Program-made: the position numbers and the translations under genes
In this document: positions 28,758 to 36,373 of the stretch, piece by piece
Numbering within the stretch: the first letter of the stretch is position 1
Layout: every line of letters starts with the position of its first letter
Notes under the pieces: generated by a model
What the model saw: only the letters and a program-made list of their open reading frames with translations
The model's database searches: none
What the model was told of the DNA's origin: nothing
NCBI RefSeq assembly: GCF_000741715.1
Contig: NZ_JGZN01000006.1
Location: 186,001-250,000, forward strand
Direction of reading: 5' to 3'
DNA: 64,000 nucleotides
Source of the DNA: Bifidobacterium saguini DSM 23967
Lineage (GTDB): Bacteria > Actinomycetota > Actinomycetes > Actinomycetales > Bifidobacteriaceae

Positions 28758-29285
28758 GTGACTCGCGGCAACATGATGATTGGTCAAGGATTCGATGCTC
28801 ACCGTTTCGCTCCGGCTGGTACTGGCCGCCCATTGTGGGTCGCAGGTCTTCATTGGCCGGTGCCGGAAAATGCCGATTCGACCGTGGCGGCTCGGTTTGA
28901 GGGCATCGAAGGCGATTCCGATGGCGATGTGGCCGCTCACGCGCTTATCGATGCGTTGCTCTCCGCCGCAGGGCTGGGAGACATCGGTTCATTATTCGGC
29001 GTGGGTGCCGATGCTCATGGCGCCGGCATGCATGGCGTTGATATGCTCCATGAAACCGTAGGTCATCTTGCGCAGCACGGATATAAACCCACTTCGGCAT
29101 CGGTGGTGATTGTGGGCAATCGCCCGAAAATCGGTACGCGCCGTACTGAAGCCGAAGCCGTTTTATCCGAAGCGATAGGGTGCCGCGTTTCCGTCACGGC
29201 CACCACAACGGATCATATGGGATTCACCGGCCGAGACGAGGGCATTGCCGCCATTGCCAATGCCCTCGTTACATGTACGGACTGA
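28758..29285 (+). CDS. ispF: 2-C-methyl-D-erythritol 2,4-cyclodiphosphate synthase
   Basis: Trimeric zinc enzyme of the MEP isoprenoid pathway. I chose the GTG at 28758 because TGGAGGA lies 3-4 bases upstream and the family N-terminus follows at once; the ATGs at 28773/28776 are alternatives. 175 residues. Metal ligands are Asp13 and His15 in GQGFDAHRF and the His of [28 protein letters not shown]; the C-terminus has the signature [23 protein letters not shown]. The last 27 coding bases plus 8 beyond are duplicated 75 bases downstream. Confidence 0.94.
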   Translation: MTRGNMMIGQGFDAHRFAPAGTGRPLWVAGLHWPVPENADSTVAARFEGIEGDSDGDVAAHALIDALLSAAGLGDIGSLFGVGADAHGAGMHGVDMLHETVGHLAQHGYKPTSASVVIVGNRPKIGTRRTEAEAVLSEAIGCRVSVTATTTDHMGFTGRDEGIAAIANALVTCTD

Positions 29286-29368
29286 TTCATGCGCCTAAGC
29301 GAACGTGGCCTCCATCGGGAATAGGGGGGGGGGAATGCCTTCGCTACATGTATGGACTGATCCATACG
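29259..29368 (+). repeat. Duplicated 3' end of ispF with a 10-G tract between the copies
   Basis: The 35 bases at 29259-29293 (end of ispF and its stop) recur at 29334-29368 with 5 differences, all transitions. A run of ten G residues (29324-29333) directly precedes the second copy. The second copy has no open frame of its own. Confidence 0.75.
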
Positions 29369-29431
29369 GTTGGGCTCCAAGTCTCGCTGCTATTGCCAAG
29401 TCATAGTCATTATTGGTGTGTGAACAAGTCG

Positions 29432-29605
29432 GCGCAAGAAATTCCGGAAAATAGTCCACACTTCCCAAAATCTTTGTACTGACAGTATCTCAGTACAAAG
29501 ATTTCGGGAGATGTAGCAAATTCTCCCGAATTTCTTGCACTGAGAATGACTCAGTGCAAGAAATTCGGGAAGTATGGGTTCTCTTCCTGAAATCCTTGCG
29601 CTAGG
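29432..29605. repeat. Three tandem 61-nt palindromic units
   Basis: Each unit contains a block like GCAAGAAATTCGGGA and its reverse. Forward blocks begin at 29435, 29496 and 29557, reverse blocks at 29464, 29525 and 29586: each series is spaced by exactly 61 nt. Adjacent units form hairpins: 29468-29482 with 29490-29504 (15 bp, 7-base loop) and 29525-29543 with 29551-29569 (19 bp, 7-base loop). Most of the 356-base gap between ispF and the zinc transporter is filled by this and the preceding repeat. Confidence 0.8.
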
Positions 29606-29641
29606 AGAGTCTGATTGTACTAAGTCGACGCGTGGTGGGAG

Positions 29642-30478
29642 CTAACGGGTTTTCAGCGCGGCCATACCTTTAGCGATAGCCCAGAACAGCGTGGAAATCG
29701 TCACGATGATGAAGCTTGGGGGAGCAGGGAACATAGCGGAAAGCACCAAACCTGCCCAAATGGAAACCAAGCACAGCACGCTGGCGATGATCATGGCTTT
29801 CAGCGGCGAGCCTGCAAGAATATTGGCGGCTGCGGCCGGTGTAATGACCAGTGCGAAAATCAGCAAAGTGCCTACGGCCGGCACGGCGATGGTAATAACG
29901 CCAGCCATAATCGCCATGAATGCCACATTCATCAATCCAATCGGCACACCTTTGGCTTGGGCGACCTGCTCATCCAGCGAGCTGAATAGCAACGGACGGT
30001 AAATAATGGCAAGCAATGCCAGCAGTAGAACATCAAAAATGGCGAAACCGATGATCTGACCAGTAGTAATGGTCAGAATCGAGCCGAACAGAATGGACTG
30101 CATCTGCTGCGATGCGGAGCTGGAAAGTCTGGCGAAGAACAGGCCCAAACCAGTGGCGAAAGCCAGAACAGTGCCTGTGGCTATTTCGCGCTCGGATACT
30201 CTTTTGCCTAGCGCACCGATCACCAGCGCGCCGCCAAGAGCGAACGCTCCCATACCCAGTGAGACCGGCAGTCCGAGCAGAACCGCGCCGGTAGCGCCGG
30301 GCAATCCGACATGGGCCAACGCATGCGCGGCGAACGTGGAATGCCTGGCGATGGTGAAGTATCCCATAACGCCGGCTGCCAGGGCGATGCACAGTCCGGC
30401 TATGAAGGCGTTCATCATGAATGGGGCGGTGAGCGTGCTCATCCACTCTGGATCAAACGAGAAATCAATAGAAGTCAT
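29642..30478 (-). CDS. znuB: Zinc/manganese-type ABC transporter, permease
   Basis: Integral membrane subunit of 278 residues, ABC-3 family, with about eight hydrophobic segments. Family landmarks are FMMNAFIAGLCIALAAGVMGYFTIARHSTFAAHALAHVGLPGATGAVLLG at the N-terminus and TIAVPAVGTLLIFALVITPAAAANILA in the second half (the conserved G[T/A]LLIFALL..PAA motif). It starts 29 bases after the ATPase stop, same strand. Together with the lipoprotein and ATPase upstream it makes a complete importer for a divalent metal, most likely zinc. No terminator is clear downstream other than the repeat array. Confidence 0.92.
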   Translation of the reverse strand: MTSIDFSFDPEWMSTLTAPFMMNAFIAGLCIALAAGVMGYFTIARHSTFAAHALAHVGLPGATGAVLLGLPVSLGMGAFALGGALVIGALGKRVSEREIATGTVLAFATGLGLFFARLSSSASQQMQSILFGSILTITTGQIIGFAIFDVLLLALLAIIYRPLLFSSLDEQVAQAKGVPIGLMNVAFMAIMAGVITIAVPAVGTLLIFALVITPAAAANILAGSPLKAMIIASVLCLVSIWAGLVLSAMFPAPPSFIIVTISTLFWAIAKGMAALKTR

Positions 30479-30507
30479 TGCTTATCCAAACCGTTGCCTG
30501 TATCAAT

Positions 30508-31362
30508 TCAATTGACGCTGTGATTATGGTGATGCATTTGCGCCACCTCACGGGCGGAATGCATATCCTGCTCCTGGTTGCGGGGCTCATCCGGAGTCGG
30601 GGTCACGAACATGTCGCCCTGCGGAGTGGTGACTACTTGAACCTGTGTGCCATACAGATGGGTGAGCAGATCGGAATCCAATACCTTGCCCATATCCGCG
30701 TAATGAGGATGACCATCCAGCAGATATACCGCGCCGGTAAGAATGGGAAGCAGCATATTGAGATCATGCGCCACCACTTGAATGGTCATGCCCAGTTCCT
30801 GATTGAGGCGGGCCAGCACATGCACGGCGGCACGTTGGCTGGCCAAATCAAGGTTGGCGAGCGGTTCATCGAGCATGAGCAACTGGGGGTCGCAGACGAG
30901 TGCCTGTGCGATGGCCACTCGTTGACGCAAACCACCAGAAAGTTCGGAAAGCCGGTATTTTGCTTTGTCGGCGATGCCGGTGAATTCCATAGCCTCATGC
31001 ACTTTGGCTCGTTGGGCTTTAGTGACGGGATGAATGCCAAAGCGGGTTCCGGTGAGCCCCAACAGCACGGATTGCTCGGCGGTAAGATTGGAGTCCACAT
31101 TCGCCACATAACTTTGAGGTACGTAGCCAATACGCTGATTTGATTGACCTGCCGGCTTGCCCAGTACGTGCACGGTGCCGTGTGCCAGCGGTAGCAAGCC
31201 GAGTTCCGCTTTCATCATCGTGGTTTTGCCCGCGCCGTTGGTGCCCACGATGGCTGTGACTGATCCGTAGGGAATGGTGAACGTGCCATGCTGCCAGATG
31301 ATGTGGTCGCCGCGTTTGATGGCGGCATCGTTAAATACGATGCACTCGGAATTGCTGTTCAT
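30508..31362 (-). CDS. znuC: Zinc/manganese-type ABC transporter, ATP-binding protein
   Basis: Cytosolic ATPase. Start chosen at ATG 31362 (MNSNSEC), with CGGAG upstream; a longer frame to 31392 would run into the putative Zur box. 284 residues with Walker A VGTNGAGKTT, a Q loop at GYVPQSYVANVD, signature LSGGLRQRVAIAQAL, Walker B LLMLDEPLANLD and the switch His in QVVAHDLNML. The C-terminal 50 residues extend past the usual domain and are His- and Asp-containing (GHPHYADMGK; final MHHHNHSVN), which may bind metal. It couples to the permease encoded just downstream. Confidence 0.93.
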   Translation of the reverse strand: MNSNSECIVFNDAAIKRGDHIIWQHGTFTIPYGSVTAIVGTNGAGKTTMMKAELGLLPLAHGTVHVLGKPAGQSNQRIGYVPQSYVANVDSNLTAEQSVLLGLTGTRFGIHPVTKAQRAKVHEAMEFTGIADKAKYRLSELSGGLRQRVAIAQALVCDPQLLMLDEPLANLDLASQRAAVHVLARLNQELGMTIQVVAHDLNMLLPILTGAVYLLDGHPHYADMGKVLDSDLLTHLYGTQVQVVTTPQGDMFVTPTPDEPRNQEQDMHSAREVAQMHHHNHSVN

Positions 31363-31386
31363 GACTCCGATTGTGGCAAATGATGC

Positions 31387-31401
31387 TGACAATCGTTCTC
31401 A
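31387..31401. promoter_or_regulatory. Putative Zur/Fur-family box upstream of znuC
   Basis: TGACAATCGTTCTCA keeps the TGA-AA-TT-TCA frame of Fur/Zur boxes as an imperfect palindrome. It lies 25 bp upstream of the chosen znuC start, downstream of the znuA stop, so it would control znuC-znuB separately. No similar box is seen upstream of znuA. Confidence 0.45.
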
Positions 31402-31501
31402 ATAGCGGATGTGGGTGTGAGGCAGATTGCGTAAGACTGAGGCGGACTGATAATCCAGCGGTGCGGCAACTTCTGTCTATAGTGCTGTCCGTCCTGCAGG
31501 A

Positions 31502-32797
31502 TTACTTACCGGGGTCGGTTTGGCCGGCATTGGATGGCGCGGAATCATCCTCAGTGCTGGTTGAACTATCGGATGAGGTCTGGCCAGCGGTGGTGGTCGA
31601 ATTGTTCTTGGCGGAGGCCTTGCATTCGCGAATGAAATTCGGGGTTTTGTTCTCCTCGGTGGAGCTTTGCTCCGAAGAATTATCCGACTGGCTCGATTGT
31701 TCGTCGCCGGTGGCTCCGCTGTTGGCAGCGTCGTCGGTATTGGTTCCGTCGGTTGCGCCGGTATCGCTCGAGTCAGCATCGCTGTTGCTGTCATCATTGG
31801 AACTGTTGCTATCAGCGTCAGTGGAGTCTGCATCATCATCAGCGTCTGCATCGCAACCATATGTAGGATCGACGGCATCGATAATCGTGTTGACCAGCTG
31901 ATTGATCCACGAGTTCAGCGAAGTGGCATCTGATGGCATCTGCTCGGAAACATCCACCACAGGCACATCGGAACGGCCCGCAGTGCCGGTAATCATATTC
32001 GTGGCGTCACTGGCTTCCTGCGTATTGTTGACCAGCACATCCACATCGCGATCTTCAATGAGTTCCTGGAACGACTGCAAATCGGCGGGTGCCACCTCGC
32101 CTCCGGAAGCCACGGACTGCGAATAGCCCTTAGGAGTGGAGTCGTCAAAACCAAGATCGGCCATCAGATAATAGGCAACCGGCTCGGTGGCCGCATAGGT
32201 GAGCTTGGAATGATTCTTGGTGAAGTCACCGGTCCACTTTTCCAAGGATTTTTCACCCTGCTGCCATGTTTTCAGCCGTTCCTGAAAATCCTTCTTCTTG
32301 CTGGGCAACGCTTTAATATATGCTTCGGTAATAGCTTCCGCCATGCCGGAGCGAGCATCTTTGGAGAACCACAGATGAGGATTGTCGCCTTCCATAGCAC
32401 CAACCACTGATGCCGCAGACACCAGATTCGAAGTTTTGCCCAAAGACTTGGTGGCCCAAGAATCATAGCCGGCACCATTGGCTACCACGATTTGCGCTTT
32501 GGCGAGTTTGGCCACATCCGACGTCTTCGGCTCGAAGTCATGCGCATCCACATTCGTGGAATTCACAATAGAAGTGACCTTCACATCATCACCGCCCAAT
32601 TCCGCAGCCAGCGAACCCCACTGATTCAAGGAAGAAACAACAGTGATCGGATCTGTTTGTTGCTTAGCGGTGCTATCGGTATTGGTAGAAGGCTGTTCCG
32701 AAGATGTTTGGGACCCGCAGGCGGCCGTTGCAAGCAGCATCATTGCACTGATCGAAGCAGCGGCGAAACGCGTAAGTCGTGCAAATCGAGTCCTCAT
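31502..32797 (-). CDS. znuA: Zinc/manganese-type ABC transporter, substrate-binding lipoprotein with acidic tail
   Basis: Surface lipoprotein of cluster A-I. Signal peptide with lipobox ATAAC and lipid-anchored Cys27. The two lobes (about 50-310) carry metal-ligand candidates His86 (DAHDFEP), His141 (NPHLWFS) and Glu205 (ATEPVAYYL) where many homologues have the third His. Beyond residue 310 it has a 120-residue tail rich in Asp, Ser, Thr, Asn and Gly, bounded by Cys315 and Cys392 around NFIRECK. Typical family members end near residue 310, so the tail is an addition. Neighbouring znuC and znuB complete the transporter. Confidence 0.9.
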   Translation of the reverse strand: MRTRFARLTRFAAASISAMMLLATAACGSQTSSEQPSTNTDSTAKQQTDPITVVSSLNQWGSLAAELGGDDVKVTSIVNSTNVDAHDFEPKTSDVAKLAKAQIVVANGAGYDSWATKSLGKTSNLVSAASVVGAMEGDNPHLWFSKDARSGMAEAITEAYIKALPSKKKDFQERLKTWQQGEKSLEKWTGDFTKNHSKLTYAATEPVAYYLMADLGFDDSTPKGYSQSVASGGEVAPADLQSFQELIEDRDVDVLVNNTQEASDATNMITGTAGRSDVPVVDVSEQMPSDATSLNSWINQLVNTIIDAVDPTYGCDADADDDADSTDADSNSSNDDSNSDADSSDTGATDGTNTDDAANSGATGDEQSSQSDNSSEQSSTEENKTPNFIRECKASAKNNSTTTAGQTSSDSSTSTEDDSAPSNAGQTDPGK

Positions 32798-32893
32798 GGC
32801 AAGCCTTCTTCATCGTGAGATACATACCTGACTTATTTCAACGATAGTCTACAGTTTCGATACTGTTCCCGAAACATGCAAGGAAGGGCTTCG

Positions 32894-33778
32894 ATGGCTA
32901 CAAGAATCGACGGCAAGAAGGTCGCTGCCGACATCAAGGCTGATCTCGCTGAACGCGTTGAGCGTCTCAAGGCGCAGGGTATAGTGCCGGGTTTGGGCAC
33001 GCTGCTGGTGGGAGAGGACCCGGGGTCAGTGAAATACGTAGCCGGCAAACATGCCGACTGCCAGGAGATCGGCATTAATTCAGTCAAGAAGGAACTTCCT
33101 GCCACCGCTACCTTTGAAGATATTGCAGCAGCGGTTAAGGACCTCAATGAAGATCCGGCATGCAATGGTTTCATTGTTCAGCTGCCATTGCCTAAGGGTA
33201 TTGATCAGAACGCCATCATTGATCTCATCGACCCCGCCAAGGATGCTGACGGCATGCATCCGTACAATCTCGGCGAGCTGGTGTTGCATGTGCGTGGGGA
33301 TATCTCTACGCCGCTGCCCTGCACGCCGCGCGGTGTCATCGAATTGCTTAAGGCTTACGACATTGATTTGAATGGCAAGGAAGTCTGCGTGCTTGGCCGC
33401 GGCATCACCATCGGCCGCACGATTGGTCTGATGCTGACCCGCAATGCCGTGAACGCCACCGTGACTCTGTGCCATACCGGCACCAAGGATGTGGCAGATC
33501 ATATGCGTCGTGCCGATGTGATTGTTGCCGCTATGGGTTCGGCTGGCTTTGTCACTCCGGACAAAATCAAGGAAGGTGCGGTGCTGGTCGATGTTGGCGT
33601 CAGCCGCGTCTTCGATGAGGAGGCTGGTCGCTACCGCATCAAGGGTGACGTTGACAAAGCCTGCTATGACAAGGCTTCCGCCTACACGCCCAATCCCGGA
33701 GGCGTTGGCCCTATGACCCGCGCCATGCTGCTCGCCAACGTAGTGGAAATGGCCGAACGACACGCTATGAATAAGTAG
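32894..33778 (+). CDS. folD: Methylenetetrahydrofolate dehydrogenase / cyclohydrolase
   Basis: Bifunctional one-carbon enzyme converting 5,10-methylene-THF through methenyl-THF to 10-formyl-THF. The start is ATG 32894, with AGGAAGG upstream; 294 residues. Catalytic-region motifs: [14 protein letters not shown] (active-site Lys and Tyr), [26 protein letters not shown], the NADP-binding [16 protein letters not shown], and the terminal [15 protein letters not shown]. The GRG form of the nucleotide loop is usual in actinobacteria. It diverges from znuA, and rpsA follows after a 114-base gap. Confidence 0.96.
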   Translation: MATRIDGKKVAADIKADLAERVERLKAQGIVPGLGTLLVGEDPGSVKYVAGKHADCQEIGINSVKKELPATATFEDIAAAVKDLNEDPACNGFIVQLPLPKGIDQNAIIDLIDPAKDADGMHPYNLGELVLHVRGDISTPLPCTPRGVIELLKAYDIDLNGKEVCVLGRGITIGRTIGLMLTRNAVNATVTLCHTGTKDVADHMRRADVIVAAMGSAGFVTPDKIKEGAVLVDVGVSRVFDEEAGRYRIKGDVDKACYDKASAYTPNPGGVGPMTRAMLLANVVEMAERHAMNK

Positions 33779-33892
33779 CGGTTTCTTGGCTATAGCTCTA
33801 TGTATTCTGAATGCTTGTATGCCTGAAAGGGTGTACAAGCATAACTGAATATCGAGTAATTATCCATCCACTATTAGAAACCATATATTTAC

Positions 33893-35368
33893 ATGGCAGA
33901 GAACAACACTGAAGTCACCAAGGTTGCCATCAACGACATCGGCACTGAAGAGGACTTCATCAAGGCAGTCGATTCCACCATCAAGAACTTCGACGATGGT
34001 GATCTGGTTGAGGGCACCGTCGTTAAGATCGATCACGACGAAGTTCTCCTGGACATCGGCTACAAGACCGAAGGTGTGATTCCTTCCCGCGAACTTTCCA
34101 TCAAGAAGGACGTTGATCCTGACGAAGTCGTCGAGGTCGGCGACCAGATTGAAGCCCTTGTCGTCACCAAGGAAGACAAGGAAGGCCGACTGATTCTCTC
34201 CAAGAAGCGTGCTCAGTACGAGCGTGCTTGGGGCGACATCGAGAAGATCAAGGAAGCTGACGGCGTGGTTGAGGGCACCGTCATTGAAGCTGTCAAGGGC
34301 GGCCTCATCGTCGACATCGGTCTGCGTGGCTTCCTGCCGGCTTCCCTCGTCGAAATGCGTCGTGTCCGCGATCTCTCCCCGTACATCGGTCAGAAGATCA
34401 AGGCCAAGATCCTCGAGCTCGACAAGAACCGCAACAACGTGGTCCTCTCCCGTCGCCAGTACCTCGAGGAGACCCAGTCCGAAGTCCGTGAGACCTTCCT
34501 CTCCCAGCTCAAGAAGGGCCAGATCCGTGAGGGCGTTGTGTCCTCCATCGTCAACTTCGGCGCCTTCGTTGACCTGGGTGGTGTTGACGGCCTGATCCAC
34601 GTTTCCGAGCTGTCTTGGAAGCACATCGATCACCCGTCCGAGGTTGTCAAGGTCGGCGACAAGGTCACCGTTGAGGTGCTCGACGTCGATCTCGATCGCG
34701 AACGCATCTCCCTGTCCCTCAAGGCTACCCAGGAAGATCCGTGGCAGCGCTTCGCTCGCACCCACGTTCCTGGCCAGATTGTCAAGGGCAAGGTCACCAA
34801 GATCGTTCAGTTCGGTGTCTTCATCTCCGTCGAAGACGGCATCGAGGGCCTGGTGCACATCTCCGAGCTCGCCAACCGTCACGTCGAGAACCCGGAGACC
34901 GTTGTCAAGCCGGGCGAGACCGTGTTCGTCAAGGTGATCGACGTCGATCTCGATCGTCGTCGCATCTCCCTGTCCCTCAAGCAGGCCAACGACTCCGTTG
35001 ACCCGGCTTCCGAGGACTTCGATCCGGCTATCTACGGCATGCCGGCCGAGTACGACGAGCAGGGCAACTACAAGTACCCCGAAGGCTTCGACCCGAACAC
35101 CAACGAGTGGATCGCTGGTTACGAGAAGCAGCGCGAGGAATGGGAATCCCAGTACGCTGCCGCTCACGAACTGTGGGAAGAGCACAAGGAGTTCGTCGCC
35201 AAGGAACTGGCCAATGCAGCCGAGTCCGCTGCTGCCGACGGCCAGGGCCAGAAGGAAGAGAAGCCGGTCGAGGAGACCTCCAACTACTCTTCCGCTGCTC
35301 CGGCTACCGGTACCCTCGCTGATTCCGATCAGCTCGCCGCTCTGCGCGACCAGCTGCTCGGCAAGTGA
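33893..35368 (+). CDS. rpsA: 30S ribosomal protein S1
   Basis: RNA-binding ribosomal protein that brings mRNA to the 30S subunit. 491 residues with four S1 (OB-fold) domains beginning near residues 36, 121, 208 and 295; domains 3 and 4 have the clearest RNA-binding form (IREGVVSSIVNFGAFVDLGGVDGLIHVSEL and IVKGKVTKIVQFGVFISVEDGIEGLVHISEL). The C-terminal 100 residues are acidic and less ordered. The ATG has no Shine-Dalgarno, a feature shared with rpsA of other bacteria and linked to autogenous control. A 9-bp inverted repeat, ATGCTTGTA/TACAAGCAT, lies in the leader near 33811-33842. Highly biased codons. Confidence 0.97.
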   Translation: MAENNTEVTKVAINDIGTEEDFIKAVDSTIKNFDDGDLVEGTVVKIDHDEVLLDIGYKTEGVIPSRELSIKKDVDPDEVVEVGDQIEALVVTKEDKEGRLILSKKRAQYERAWGDIEKIKEADGVVEGTVIEAVKGGLIVDIGLRGFLPASLVEMRRVRDLSPYIGQKIKAKILELDKNRNNVVLSRRQYLEETQSEVRETFLSQLKKGQIREGVVSSIVNFGAFVDLGGVDGLIHVSELSWKHIDHPSEVVKVGDKVTVEVLDVDLDRERISLSLKATQEDPWQRFARTHVPGQIVKGKVTKIVQFGVFISVEDGIEGLVHISELANRHVENPETVVKPGETVFVKVIDVDLDRRRISLSLKQANDSVDPASEDFDPAIYGMPAEYDEQGNYKYPEGFDPNTNEWIAGYEKQREEWESQYAAAHELWEEHKEFVAKELANAAESAAADGQGQKEEKPVEETSNYSSAAPATGTLADSDQLAALRDQLLGK

Positions 35369-35401
35369 GTTTGCCGCAACGCTAGCGCTTAGTGCGTAAT
35401 G

Positions 35402-35429
35402 AAAACCCGGTCCATATGGGCCGGGTTTT
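35402..35429 (+). terminator. Rho-independent terminator after rpsA
   Basis: AAAACCCGG and CCGGGTTTT pair around a 10-base centre and run into TTTTCTC. It ends 20 bases before the coaE start. Confidence 0.8.
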
Positions 35430-35449
35430 CTCGTATTAGCATGGCCATT

Positions 35450-36058
35450 ATGAGAATTGGACTGACAGGTGGCATCGCAGCAGGCAAAAGCACGGTTTCA
35501 GCGCGCTTTGCCGAACTGGGAGCGGTAATCATTGACTATGATGCATTGGCGCATCGGATTGTTGAGCCCGGGGGAGAGGCTCTTGCCAAAATATCCGAGG
35601 TTTTTGGACCGGAAGCATTGCTGGCTGACGGTACGTTGAATCGTGCTTGGATGGCTGACCATGTTTTCGGCGCTCACGCCAAGCCAGACGCACGGGAACG
35701 GTTGGATGCCATCGAGCATCCGCTGATTTATCAGCTTGCTGCCCAGCAAGAGCAGACCTGTACCTCTTCAGACATCATCATTCATGATGTACCGCTGCTT
35801 GCTGAAGTCATCAACAGCATTCCCTTCAGCTTCGACCATATTATTACCGTGGAAGCGCCGGTGTGTGTGCGACTTGACCGCATGATTGAGGAGCGTGGCA
35901 TGAGCTTGGAACAGGCGGAGGGGCGTATCCGTCATCAGTCCAGTGAAGCTGAACGTCGGGCAATTGCGGATATAATCATCGACTCGGCTCAGCCGATGAG
36001 CCGAATGATGGATCAGGTGGACGGAATATACCGGCGCCTGCTAGAGCAAATCCAATAA
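35450..36058 (+). CDS. coaE: Dephospho-CoA kinase
   Basis: Last step of coenzyme A synthesis, phosphorylating dephospho-CoA. 202 residues from ATG 35450 (MRIGLTGGIAAGKSTVSARF, P-loop GGIAAGKS); an in-frame ATG at 35441 is also possible. Other landmarks: DYDALAHRIVEPGGEAL, IIIHDVPLLAE and RMIEERGMSLEQAEGRI. It follows rpsA as in many actinobacteria. No ribosome-binding site is visible for either start, and the rpsA terminator lies just upstream, so the transcript leader would be short. Confidence 0.94.
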   Translation: MRIGLTGGIAAGKSTVSARFAELGAVIIDYDALAHRIVEPGGEALAKISEVFGPEALLADGTLNRAWMADHVFGAHAKPDARERLDAIEHPLIYQLAAQQEQTCTSSDIIIHDVPLLAEVINSIPFSFDHIITVEAPVCVRLDRMIEERGMSLEQAEGRIRHQSSEAERRAIADIIIDSAQPMSRMMDQVDGIYRRLLEQIQ

Positions 36059-36074
36059 TTCATAAGACAAACTT

Positions 36075-36150
36075 GATAAAGGAGAGGTGTTCCTCAATAA
36101 GGAGATGAACCTCCGATAAGGGGACCTCTGGAACCTCTATAAGATGGTTT
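36075..36150. repeat. Loose ~21-nt repeat units headed by ATAAGG
   Basis: ATAA-headed units begin at 36076, 36097, 36116 and 36139 (spacing 21, 19, 23). The first three each contain a GGAG/CCTC-type mini-palindrome, for example GGAGATGAACCTCC. The set leads straight into the strict 21-nt array that follows. Confidence 0.55.
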
Positions 36151-36170
36151 TCCTACCTATGACTGTTATG

Positions 36171-36358
36171 ACTGTAGGTTTTTCAACACTGACTGTAGGA
36201 GACTTAACGCTGGCTGTAGGTTTTTGGACGTTAACTGTAGGTTTTTGAACAGAATCCGTTCAGAAACCTACAGTCGTTGTTGAAAATCCTACAGTCAGTG
36301 TTCAAAAACCTACAGTCAACGTTGGATTCCCTACATTTTGTGTTGGAAAACCTACAGT
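36171..36358. repeat. Array of nine 21-nt units, four direct then five inverted
   Basis: Forward units begin at 36171, 36192, 36213 and 36234; inverted units end at 36274, 36295, 36316, 36337 and 36358. All steps are exactly 21 nt and the two halves meet at 36254. The shared core is ACTGTAGGTTTTTGAACA with variable last bases. There are no spacers between units. RNA across the array could form a long imperfect hairpin. It ends 15 bases before the uvrB start and, with the loose set before it, fills the 315-base gap between coaE and uvrB. Confidence 0.9.
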
Positions 36359-36373
36359 GCTTATGATGGCCGC

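Noticed and set aside
33860..35185. 441-codon open frame opposite rpsA, and similar ones opposite pyk (39808-41316) and eno (2739-3758)
   Set aside because: Val/Leu/Asp/Gly-rich shadow translations of strongly expressed genes, without start signals.
36241..36266. LexA (SOS) box at the centre of the 21-nt array (TTGAACA...GTTCAGA)
   Set aside because: The gap between half-sites is 7 bases and the wording is explained by the inverted repeat units; actinobacterial LexA boxes have a 4-base gap with CGAAC.
36171..36358. CRISPR array
   Set aside because: Units are contiguous without spacers, inverted halfway, and no cas gene is present.
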